This document shows positions 29,070 to 36,800 of a stretch of DNA of 64,000 bases, piece by piece. The stretch's first letter is position 1; each line of letters starts with the position of its first letter. The translations under genes and the position numbers were made by a program. The notes under the pieces were generated by a model. That model was not told the DNA's origin. It saw nothing but the letters and a program-made list of their open reading frames with translations, and did no database searches. Location of the stretch: NCBI GenBank assembly GCA_015075635.1, contig JABTUA010000001.1, positions 2,790,001 to 2,854,000 of the forward strand, in the 5' to 3' direction. This DNA is from Polyangiaceae bacterium (GTDB taxonomy: Bacteria > Myxococcota_A > Polyangia > Polyangiales > Polyangiaceae).

Positions 29070-29258
29070 ATGCTGCTGATGGTCAAATCTCCAATCCTGT
29101 ACCTGGTCGCCCTGGTTCCTCTGGTGCTCTTGCTCGGCACCGGCGTGATGGGCGCCCAGCTCGCCGTTCTAGGGCTGACGCTGGGGATTTTCTTCGGCAC
29201 TCTCGGGCTCAGGCGGCCCGCAGTGGGCCGTGCCGTCACCCAGCAGCCTGGACCCTGA
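29070..29258 (+). CDS. Small two-helix membrane protein
   Basis: 62 residues with two hydrophobic segments (LYLVALVPLVLLLGTGVMGA and LAVLGLTLGIFFGTLGL). No clear ribosome site. Its stop forms a CTGA overlap with an in-frame CTG that could start the next gene. The 246 bases before it (28824-29069) show no gene and should hold the promoters of this gene and the divergent 28805 gene. Confidence 0.5.
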   Translation: MLLMVKSPILYLVALVPLVLLLGTGVMGAQLAVLGLTLGIFFGTLGLRRPAVGRAVTQQPGP

Positions 29259-29374
29259 AGCAGAGCTCGGAAAACGAGAGCGCACCCGAGTCCGGCGAGC
29301 GCCCCTCGCTGTCTGGATCCCCTCGCCTCAAGACCCTCCAGGAGCTCACGCTCCACGACGTCGAGGCGCTGCGA

Positions 29375-30370
29375 GTGATCTTGCGCGGTGACTCGGTCAT
29401 CGATTGGCATCGACTGAACCTCGAGACCCGCGAAGCGGCGGACCAGTTCGTCAGAAACCACGAGCTCGATCCCGCGACCGATCGCGCCTACCTCGATCAC
29501 GTCAGGAACGAGGCGGTCAGCTACCTGCGCCGCATGTTCGCCTTCGCGATCCCGAAGCCGGTCGAGCGGGCGTCGCTGGAAGACCTCCTGCTCTTGGCCT
29601 CCGGCAAGGGCCACCGCCAGATGTGCGCCTGCACCATCCTGAAGACGGTACACATCATCAACCACATGGCCGGGCGCGAGCTGCTCTTCCGCCTACCGAT
29701 CAGCGACCGTGACCTGTTCCACTTCGTGGAGGAGAAGGTCTACCGGGTGGTGGGCACCATGCTGAGCGAGGGCTTCCCCATCACCGAGTTCGTCGGTGGC
29801 CGGAAGAACCTCGACTCGACCTACACCAAGCTCCTGTCCAAACCGGAGGCGACCTCGGCGGCCCTCTACGACAAGCTCCGCTTCCGAATCGTGACACGGA
29901 CCCGGGAGCACCTCCTGCCGGTGCTCAACTACCTGTCGGAGCGCCTGTTTCCGTTCAACTACGTGGTCCCGGACCAGAGCACGAACACGATCTTCCACTT
30001 CCGGAGCTTCTGCGAGGCGGTGCCTCACCTGAGCCAGATGGTGGAGCGCTTCCAGGGCAAGATCGACGACCAGCTGACCCCCGGCGACAACCGCTTCAGC
30101 GCACGGACTTACCGGGTCATCCACTTCGTGGCGGACGTGCCGCTGCGCGTCCCCCAGCACTTGATGGAGCTCGCCCCCGCCGGCTGCGAGAATCTGGGAC
30201 CGGTGGTCTACATGCTGTGCGAGTTCCAGCTGCTCGACGCCGAGACGGAGGCGATGAACGAGGCCGGCGAGGCCAGCCACGACGCCTACAAGCTCCGCCA
30301 GCGCGCGGCGGTGATGCGCCGCTTGCGGCTCGGAGCACGCCCGGCGCGGGACCCGAAGCGCCGGGGCTAG
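29375..30370 (+). CDS. TIGR04552-like conserved myxobacterial protein
   Basis: 331 residues from the first standard start, the GTG at 29375. The sequence GDSVIDWHRLNLETREAADQ and the later HFRSFCEAVPHLSQMVE resemble the TIGR04552 family of deltaproteobacteria; function is unknown. Up to 40 further codons upstream are open and coding-like (LKTLQELTLHDVEALRV), beginning with a CTG at 29255 that overlaps the previous stop as CTGA. The true protein may therefore have 371 residues with a rare start codon. Confidence 0.75.
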   Translation: MILRGDSVIDWHRLNLETREAADQFVRNHELDPATDRAYLDHVRNEAVSYLRRMFAFAIPKPVERASLEDLLLLASGKGHRQMCACTILKTVHIINHMAGRELLFRLPISDRDLFHFVEEKVYRVVGTMLSEGFPITEFVGGRKNLDSTYTKLLSKPEATSAALYDKLRFRIVTRTREHLLPVLNYLSERLFPFNYVVPDQSTNTIFHFRSFCEAVPHLSQMVERFQGKIDDQLTPGDNRFSARTYRVIHFVADVPLRVPQHLMELAPAGCENLGPVVYMLCEFQLLDAETEAMNEAGEASHDAYKLRQRAAVMRRLRLGARPARDPKRRG

Positions 30371-30578
30371 GCTCGTGTCGCGCGCTTTCGCGCCCGGGGG
30401 GTCCCGGTAGCTGCTGATTTCTTCGAGGTCGCCCGGCCAGCACGACCGGTGGAATACGGGCGACTCCTGCTCGCCCCGAGGAGGGCTCCGCCGGCCTCGC
30501 ATCGTCCCACGACTGCCCAAGTCGAGGCCAGGATCTCTCGTTGTTTTCCCGGCGGCGTGCGGCTACGACTCGGCCGCC

Positions 30579-31088
30579 ATGCGCATTCACGCCGCCCGAG
30601 TCCCTCAAATTGCCGCGGAGATGGTCAGCCTGCTGACCAAGGACGGCTCCGTCGAGACCGAGTCCCCGAAGGAGATGCAGCTCGACATCGAGGCGGTGCT
30701 GAACCAGTACGTCCGAGACGAGCACGAGGTGAGCGAGAAGGCCAAGGACATGCTGGCCGCGCGCAACCTTCCGCCGACGGACCTCGGCAAGATCAAGCGG
30801 CTCGTCGCCGACCAGCGCAAGCTGAAGCTGGGGGACGAGGCCATCGACTACCTGCTCGATCAGCTGCTCGAGATGCTGATGCACTCGAACAACGTCGAGG
30901 AGGTCTTCGCCGAGGACTACGAGCTCCGGCGCCGGATGCGCGAGCCGCTGCGCCGCCAGCTGGGCGAAGAGGAGGACTTGCAGAAGGAAGTGCGCGCGCA
31001 GCTCAAGCACGTCGAAGAAGGCAGCGCGCTGTGGGAGGTCGAATACCGGCGCATGATGGAGGACATGAAGCGCCGCAAGGGGCTCTAG
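30579..31088 (+). CDS. DUF507 family protein
   Basis: 169 residues, highly charged and helical throughout. It begins MRIHAARVPQIAAEMVSLLT and contains KIKRLVADQRKLKLGDEAID and LRRRMREPLRRQL, typical of DUF507 proteins of Deltaproteobacteria and Aquificae. Probably cytoplasmic; biochemical role unknown. The 208 bases upstream hold a hairpin (GTCGCCC 30428-30434 with GGGCGAC 30458-30464) and no gene. Confidence 0.85.
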   Translation: MRIHAARVPQIAAEMVSLLTKDGSVETESPKEMQLDIEAVLNQYVRDEHEVSEKAKDMLAARNLPPTDLGKIKRLVADQRKLKLGDEAIDYLLDQLLEMLMHSNNVEEVFAEDYELRRRMREPLRRQLGEEEDLQKEVRAQLKHVEEGSALWEVEYRRMMEDMKRRKGL

Positions 31089-31092
31089 ACCG

Positions 31093-32055
31093 ATGGCGCT
31101 CTACCTGGTGACCGGCGGCGCGGGTTTCATCGGCTCGAACCTGGTTCGAGCGCTGGTCCAGGCCGGGGAGCGCGTGCGCGTGGTGGACGACCTGTCCACC
31201 GGATACTGGGAGAACCTCGGCGAGCTGTACGGCGACTCGCGGGTCGAGTGCCTGACCGCCGACATCCGAGACGCGGAGGCGATGAGCCGCGCGGCGAACG
31301 GCGTCGAGGTGATCTTCCACGAGGCCGCCCTCGGCTCCGTGCCGCGCAGCATCGAGTCGCCGGTGCAGAGCGACTCCGTGAACACCAACGGCACGGTCAC
31401 CGTGTTGGACGCCGCTCGACACGCGGGCGTGCGCCGAGTGGTGTTCGCCGCCTCGTCCGCGGCCTACGGCGACACGCCGACCTTGCCCAAGCGCGAGGAC
31501 ATGCCGACCGCACCGCTCTCGCCCTACGCCGTGACCAAGGTCGCCGACGAGCTCTACATGAAGGTGTTCGCCTCCCTCTACGGCATCGAGACGGTGAACC
31601 TGCGCTACTTCAACGTGTTCGGGCCGAACCAGCGCCCCGACGGCGCCTACGCCGCGGCCATCCCGCGCTTCTTCTGGGCGGCCATCCACGGCCAGGAGCT
31701 CACGGTCTACGGTGACGGCGAGCAGACGCGTGACTTCTGCTACGTGGACAACGCGGTGAAGGCGAACCTCTTGGCCGCCACCGCCGAGAGGAAGCTCGCC
31801 GGCGAGGTGATCAACGTCGCCGGCAGCCGGCGCGTCTCGCTGAACGCGCTGATCGTCGAGATCGGGCGCGTGCTCGGCGCCCCGCCCAAGGTCGCCCACG
31901 TCGCGCCGCGCGCCGGAGACGTCCGCCACTCCCTCGCCGACGTCAGCCGGGCCAAGGAGCTCATCGGCTACGAGCCCCTCGTGCGCTGGGAGGACGGCCT
32001 GCCGCGGACGGCGGAGTACTTGAAGGCCTTGGCCGCGTCGCGGGGCGCCGCATGA
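31093..32055 (+). CDS. NAD-dependent nucleotide-sugar epimerase (UDP-glucose/GlcNAc 4-epimerase-like)
   Basis: 320 residues, extended SDR fold: TGGAGFIGSN (residues 7-16) binds NAD and YAVTK holds the catalytic Tyr/Lys, with a Ser-Ser-Ala segment (FAASSAAYGD) before it. LRYFNVFGPNQRPDGAYAAA and FCYVDNAVKANLLAA match WbpP/GalE-type 4-epimerases. It would make activated sugars for surface polysaccharide. It lies 4 bp after the DUF507 gene and its stop overlaps yicC (ATGA). Confidence 0.9.
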   Translation: MALYLVTGGAGFIGSNLVRALVQAGERVRVVDDLSTGYWENLGELYGDSRVECLTADIRDAEAMSRAANGVEVIFHEAALGSVPRSIESPVQSDSVNTNGTVTVLDAARHAGVRRVVFAASSAAYGDTPTLPKREDMPTAPLSPYAVTKVADELYMKVFASLYGIETVNLRYFNVFGPNQRPDGAYAAAIPRFFWAAIHGQELTVYGDGEQTRDFCYVDNAVKANLLAATAERKLAGEVINVAGSRRVSLNALIVEIGRVLGAPPKVAHVAPRAGDVRHSLADVSRAKELIGYEPLVRWEDGLPRTAEYLKALAASRGAA

Positions 32056-32924
32056 GGAGCATGACCGGCTTCGGCGTCGGCGGGGCACCGCTCGGCGACG
32101 GTCGGGTGTGCTTCGAGATTCGCTCGCTGAACCACCGCTTCCTCGACGTGCGCGTGCGCCTGCCCGTCGAGATCGGGGAGCAGACGTTCTACGTCGAGCA
32201 GCTGGCGCGCGAGAAGCTCTCGCGAGGCCGCTACGACATCGGGGTGCGGCTCGAAGGCGCCGCCCTGCCCCCGCCTCGAGTGCAGCCCGAGAAAGTGCGC
32301 GCGGCCTACCGCGCGCTCTCCGAGCTCCGGGACGAGCTGTGTCCGGGCACGGAGCTCCCGCTGACGGCGGTGCTGGCGCTGCCCGAGCTCACCGGCAGCA
32401 CCGCCGGCGTCGAGCCGGAGACGCTGCGGGCGGCGCTCGGCCAAGCGTTTCAGGCGGCGCTCGGCGCCCTCGACCAAATGCGTGTTCGGGAGGGCGAGTC
32501 CCTGGGCCGGGAGCTCTCGGAGCGCCTGGGCGCGGTCCGCGCCCTCACCGCCGCCGTGCGCGAGCGCGGCCCGGAGCTGATGCAGGCGGGGCACTCCCGG
32601 CTGCGGTCCCGGGTCGGGCGCCTGCTCGCGGACGCCGGGGTGGCGGTCGAGGCCGGTCGGCTGGAGGCGGAGCTGGCGATCTTGGCCGACAAGAGCGACG
32701 TGACGGAGGAGCTGGTCCGACTCGAGAGCCACGCCGACCAGATCGACGCGCTCTTCGCCAGCGCCGAGCCGGTGGGGCGCCGCCTCGACTTCTTGCTACA
32801 AGAGATGGGGCGCGAGGTGAACACCATCGGGTCCAAGTGCCAGGACAGCGCGGTCGCGCACCAGGTGGTGCAGCTCAAGAGCGAGCTCGAGCGCATGCGG
32901 GAGCAGGTCCAGAATGTCGAGTGA
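32052..32924 (+). CDS. yicC: YicC/YloC-family endoribonuclease
   Basis: 290 residues beginning MRSMTGFGVGG, the conserved start of YicC proteins, with EIRSLNHRFLDVRVRLP next. The C-terminal DUF1732 part includes GRRLDFLLQEMGREVNTIGS and ends near KSELERMREQVQNVE. Family members are endoribonucleases. It overlaps gmk by 11 bp, the usual yicC-gmk neighbourhood. Confidence 0.95.
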   Translation: MRSMTGFGVGGAPLGDGRVCFEIRSLNHRFLDVRVRLPVEIGEQTFYVEQLAREKLSRGRYDIGVRLEGAALPPPRVQPEKVRAAYRALSELRDELCPGTELPLTAVLALPELTGSTAGVEPETLRAALGQAFQAALGALDQMRVREGESLGRELSERLGAVRALTAAVRERGPELMQAGHSRLRSRVGRLLADAGVAVEAGRLEAELAILADKSDVTEELVRLESHADQIDALFASAEPVGRRLDFLLQEMGREVNTIGSKCQDSAVAHQVVQLKSELERMREQVQNVE

Positions 32925-33552
32925 GGGTCCGCTGCTGATCATCATCTCCTCGCCGTCCGGCGCGGGGAAGACCACGCTCACCACCCGGCTCCGGGAGCGC
33001 GTCCCGAACCTGCGCTTCTCGATTTCGCACACCACCCGCCAACGCCGCCCGAACGAGGAGGACGGGCGCGAGTACCACTTCGTCAGCCGCGAGACCTTCG
33101 AGCGCCTGATCCAGCTGGACGAGTTCCTGGAGTGGGCCGAAGTCCACGGGAACCTGTACGGGACCAGTCGCCGCGAGGTCGAGAGCGCGCGGGGCTCGCG
33201 CGGGCTCATCTTCGACATCGACCACCAGGGGGCGCGCCAGATCAAGAGCGTGCACGCCGAGGCAGTCAGCGTCTTCATCCTGCCGCCGAGCATGGCCGTG
33301 CTCGAGCGGCGCCTGCGCGGGCGTGCGACCGAAGACGAAGAGACCGTGCAGCGCCGTTTCCGGGTGGCGCGCGAGGAGATCGACCACTACGGCTTCTTCG
33401 ACTACCTCTTGGTCAACGAGGACCTGGAGGAGGCCACGCTGAACCTGGTGGGCATCTTCCGGGCGGAGGAGTGCCGGCGCCAGCGCATGGCGCGCAGGGC
33501 GGAAGCGCTGCTCGGCGAGGGACGTGCGCTCGGGCCCAAGCAGACGGGCTGA
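32914..33552 (+). CDS. gmk: Guanylate kinase
   Basis: 212 residues; P-loop SSPSGAGKTTLTTRL (about 9-23), FSISHTTRQRRPNEEDGREY (GMP-binding) and FDIDHQGARQIK (Walker B-like region). It phosphorylates GMP to GDP. Length and motifs are complete. It is followed by a 244-bp gap with dispersed repeat B2. Confidence 0.97.
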   Translation: MSSEGPLLIIISSPSGAGKTTLTTRLRERVPNLRFSISHTTRQRRPNEEDGREYHFVSRETFERLIQLDEFLEWAEVHGNLYGTSRREVESARGSRGLIFDIDHQGARQIKSVHAEAVSVFILPPSMAVLERRLRGRATEDEETVQRRFRVAREEIDHYGFFDYLLVNEDLEEATLNLVGIFRAEECRRQRMARRAEALLGEGRALGPKQTG

Positions 33553-33664
33553 GGGTCTGTGGGATCTTGGCCGGTCGAACCAGCGAAGCCGGCCCGCGTG
33601 TCTCGTCGATGCTACCGCGCAGCGTCTCCTGGGAGAGAGTCGCGACTCTTCCCACGGACGAAGC

Positions 33665-33753
33665 GCATCCGCCGGCCTCGCCGGTGGTTTCCGTGGGTCT
33701 TGGCCGCTCCCGATGATCGTGACCTGATCATGGCAAGACTGCCGAGGTCGAGT
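33665..33753 (+). repeat. Dispersed 89-bp repeat, copy B2
   Basis: Ungapped partner of B1 (84% identity) lying between gmk and mtnP. The conserved ATGGCAAGACTG is at 33729, but here it opens no gene; mtnP starts in another frame at 33797. The rest of 33553-33796 holds no gene. Confidence 0.75.
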
Positions 33754-33796
33754 CCCGTTGCCGCGCGAGCGCGGCCCGTGGTACGGCCCCGGTCCG

Positions 33797-34660
33797 ATGA
33801 AGCACGTTCTCGGCGTGATCGGCGGCAGTGGGATCTACGAGATCCCCGGCGTGTCCGTGGTGGACGAGCACCACCTCGACACGCCCTTCGGCACCCCCAG
33901 CGACACGATCGTGCGCGGACGCCACGGCGACGCGGAGCTCTTGTTCTTGCCGCGTCACGGCCGCGGTCACAGGACGCCGCCCCACAAGATCAACTACCGC
34001 GCGAACATCGCGGCGCTGAAGCTGCTCGGCGCGACCCACGTCGTCTCGCTCTCGGCAGTCGGCTCCATGAAGGAAGAGATCGTACCGGGCCACGTCGTGA
34101 TCGTGGATCAGTACGTCGACCTGACCAAACGCCGGGTGAGCACCTTCTTCGACGACGACGTCGCGGCCCACGTGGCGTTCGGCGACCCGGTGTGCCCGGA
34201 GCTGTCGAAGGCGCTGGTCGTGGCCGCGCGGCGTGCCGGCGGCACGGTGCACGTCGGCGGAACCTACGTGTGCATGGAAGGCCCGCAGTTCTCCACCCGC
34301 GCCGAGAGCCTGATCTACCGCAGCTGGGGCGTGAGCGTCATCGGCATGACCGCGATGCCGGAGGCGAAGCTGGCTCGCGAGGCCGAGTTGCCCTACGCCA
34401 CCCTGGCGCTGGCCACCGACTACGACTGTTGGCACGAGTCCGAAGAGGACGTGAACGTGAGCGCGGTGGTGGCGGTGCTCAAGGCCAACGCCGACCTGGC
34501 TCAGCGCACGGTGCTCGAGCTCGCCAAGGCATTGCCGGACCCGACGGGGAGCCCGGCGGCGAACGCCCTCGCCCACGCCATCCTCACTCCCCCAGCCGCG
34601 ATCGGACCGGACGTCCGAGACCGCTTGGGCTTCCTTCTGAAGAAACACCTGGGATCATGA
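33797..34660 (+). CDS. mtnP: S-methyl-5'-thioadenosine phosphorylase (purine nucleoside phosphorylase family)
   Basis: 287 residues from the ATG at 33797 (MKHVLGVIGGSGIYEIPG). Phosphate- and base-binding motifs are LPRHGRGHRTPPHKINYRAN, GPQFSTRAES and IGMTAMPEAKLAREAELPYA. It splits methylthioadenosine to adenine and methylthioribose-1-phosphate in methionine salvage; a broader purine specificity cannot be excluded. Its stop overlaps the PfkB gene (ATGA). Confidence 0.93.
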   Translation: MKHVLGVIGGSGIYEIPGVSVVDEHHLDTPFGTPSDTIVRGRHGDAELLFLPRHGRGHRTPPHKINYRANIAALKLLGATHVVSLSAVGSMKEEIVPGHVVIVDQYVDLTKRRVSTFFDDDVAAHVAFGDPVCPELSKALVVAARRAGGTVHVGGTYVCMEGPQFSTRAESLIYRSWGVSVIGMTAMPEAKLAREAELPYATLALATDYDCWHESEEDVNVSAVVAVLKANADLAQRTVLELAKALPDPTGSPAANALAHAILTPPAAIGPDVRDRLGFLLKKHLGS

Positions 34661-35586
34661 TCCACGCTACGCGTTCTACCGACCCGATCCTCATCGTCGG
34701 GTCGATGGCCTTCGACGATCTCGAGCTGCCCACGACCAACGCCAAGGACGTGATCGGCGGCTCGGCGACCTACGCCGCGCTCTCCGCCGCGCTCTTCGCC
34801 CCGGTCCGGGTGGTGGCGGTGGTCGGCGACGACTTTCCGGACAAAGCGGTCGAGTCCCTCGACTCCCGGGGCGTCGACACCTCCGGCATCGAGCGCGCGG
34901 CCGGCAAGACCTTCCGCTGGGCGGGCCGCTACTCCGCGAACCTGGCCAGCCGCACCACCCTCGACACCCAGCTCAACGTGTTCGCGGACTTCCGCCCGAA
35001 GCTCCCCGCAGCCTTCCGCGCGAGCCCCTACCTCATGCTCGGCAACATCCACCCGAGCCTGCAGCTCGAGGTGCTCACGCAGGTCTCGAGCCCGAAGCTG
35101 GTCGCAGCGGACACCATGAACTTCTGGATCAGCGGTGAGCGCCCCACGCTCCTCGAGATGCTGAAGAAGATCGACACGCTGGTGATCAACGACGAGGAGC
35201 TCCGCCAGCTGGCCGAGGAGCACAACATCAAGCGCGCCGCCGCTCGCGTGCGCGCCATGGGCCCGAAGCGCTTGGTGGTGAAGCGCGGCGAGTACGGCGC
35301 GATGCTCTTCGACGATCACGGCATCTTCTTCGCCCCCGCCTACCCCCTGGAGGAGGAGATCGACCCCACCGGAGCGGGCGACACCTTCGCCGGAGCGCTG
35401 ATGGGTTACCTGTCTCGTGAAGGCAACCTGGACCGCTCGGCGCTGCGCAAGGCCCTGATGGTCGCCGCCACGGTCGCCTCCTTCTGCGTGGAAGGGGTGG
35501 GCACGGCTCGGCTCGAAGCCCTGGACAAGGACCAGGTGGGACGCCGGCTCGAGGAGCTCAGGACGCTGGTGCATTTCGGGCACTGA
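34657..35586 (+). CDS. PfkB-family carbohydrate/nucleoside kinase
   Basis: 309 residues from the ATG at 34657. GGSATYAALSAALFAPVRVV is the N-terminal PfkB pattern and DPTGAGDTFAGALMGYL the C-terminal signature with the catalytic Asp. Coupled to mtnP, it could be a sugar or nucleoside kinase in purine or methylthioribose salvage; the substrate is not readable from sequence. Confidence 0.88.
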   Translation: MIHATRSTDPILIVGSMAFDDLELPTTNAKDVIGGSATYAALSAALFAPVRVVAVVGDDFPDKAVESLDSRGVDTSGIERAAGKTFRWAGRYSANLASRTTLDTQLNVFADFRPKLPAAFRASPYLMLGNIHPSLQLEVLTQVSSPKLVAADTMNFWISGERPTLLEMLKKIDTLVINDEELRQLAEEHNIKRAAARVRAMGPKRLVVKRGEYGAMLFDDHGIFFAPAYPLEEEIDPTGAGDTFAGALMGYLSREGNLDRSALRKALMVAATVASFCVEGVGTARLEALDKDQVGRRLEELRTLVHFGH

Positions 35587-35607
35587 AAAATCTGGTAGAG
35601 ATCGCCC

Positions 35608-36657
35608 ATGCGAACGGGATGGCTGGGCTGGGCCGCCGCGGCGGTGTTGGGGAGCATTGCGCTGGGCGGCTGCGGGGGAGACGACGACAGCGGCAGCAGC
35701 TCGTCGGGCGGGAGCGGCGGCGGCGGCACCGGCGGCGGCTCGAGCGCGTGCACGCCGACGAACGCGGCCTGCTACGCCTCCGGGCCGGACGGCGCGGGCA
35801 ACGCCTGCCTGGCCAAGGCCGACTTCTCCGGCGACGCCGTCACGCAGCTGCGCATGACCTCGCACCAGGTGGAGAGCCCCGCGCCGCTCGCCGCGCCGTT
35901 CGTGCAGGATTCGATCATCACCGAGAAGAGCACGCTCTTCGAGCCGGACTGCAACCTGAACGGCAAGGGCCAGTTCAACTTCTTGATGCAGATCGACACC
36001 GGGAAGAAGGAGCTGACCCTGGGCGGCGGCGTGCCGCAGGCGCTGGTCGGCGGCGCGCTCGACGGCACCTGCTGGGCCGAGTTCACCGACCCCACCTCCG
36101 GGCTCCAGGTGAAGCAATACTCCACGCCCTACACCGAGAGCGCGGGTGAGCTCCAGGCCACCTTCGACAGCTTCGTCATGCCGATCTACCTCGAGGACAA
36201 GGCCGACGCCGAGAGCGCGGTCCTGGTCCCGCTCCACCAGATGACCTTCAAGGCCAAGCTCAGCGCCGACAAGAACTGCGTCGGGCGCTATGCGCCGGAG
36301 AACCTGGACAAGGGCCTGTCGTGCCAGCCCACCGGGGACGGCATGTTCGCCTGGGAGGCCGGCGGCAGCTACGAGGGCTACATCACGGTCGAAGAGGCCG
36401 ACAAGGTCATGGTGGTCTCGCTCGGGCAGACGCTGTGCGTGGTCCTGACCGGCGATCCGAAGAAGTGGAAGGGCACGGCCTCGGACTGCAAGACCAGCAC
36501 GGGCTTCACCGACACCGGCGCCCTGCCCAAGGGCGACTGGTGCTCCACCACGAACAGCGCCGGCGGCTGTCAGGACTCCTGGAAGCTGGTCATCGACTTC
36601 GCCGCCCAGGCCATCAAGGTCAACGGGATCTACGACGGCGCCAAGGGCGGCTGCTAG
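35608..36657 (+). CDS. Lipoprotein with Gly-rich spacer, unknown function
   Basis: 349 residues. Signal peptide MRTGWLGWAAAAVLGSIAL with lipobox ...LGGC, followed by GGDDDSGSSSSGGSGGGGTG and a Cys-containing secreted domain (about ten Cys, e.g. FEPDCNLNGKGQFNF, CSTTNSAGGCQDSW). No family recognised. Transcribed after the PfkB gene with a 21-bp gap. Confidence 0.75.
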   Translation: MRTGWLGWAAAAVLGSIALGGCGGDDDSGSSSSGGSGGGGTGGGSSACTPTNAACYASGPDGAGNACLAKADFSGDAVTQLRMTSHQVESPAPLAAPFVQDSIITEKSTLFEPDCNLNGKGQFNFLMQIDTGKKELTLGGGVPQALVGGALDGTCWAEFTDPTSGLQVKQYSTPYTESAGELQATFDSFVMPIYLEDKADAESAVLVPLHQMTFKAKLSADKNCVGRYAPENLDKGLSCQPTGDGMFAWEAGGSYEGYITVEEADKVMVVSLGQTLCVVLTGDPKKWKGTASDCKTSTGFTDTGALPKGDWCSTTNSAGGCQDSWKLVIDFAAQAIKVNGIYDGAKGGC

Positions 36658-36800
36658 GGCGAAGCTGGCGCACCTTGTGAGATAACGCGCTGCGCGGTTC
36701 AGCGAAACCTGGCCTCAGCAGGCTCGAATCCGAGCTAGACTCCACGGGTCGTCCGCTTTGGGGCGCCGCGAGCGGCCGGGAGCCGCGCCGGGAGAGCCTT

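Noticed and set aside
33729..33796. A gene starting at the ATG in repeat B2 (MARLPRSS...)
   Set aside because: The continuation is Arg-rich and overlaps mtnP in another frame; no signal peptide core follows, unlike B1.
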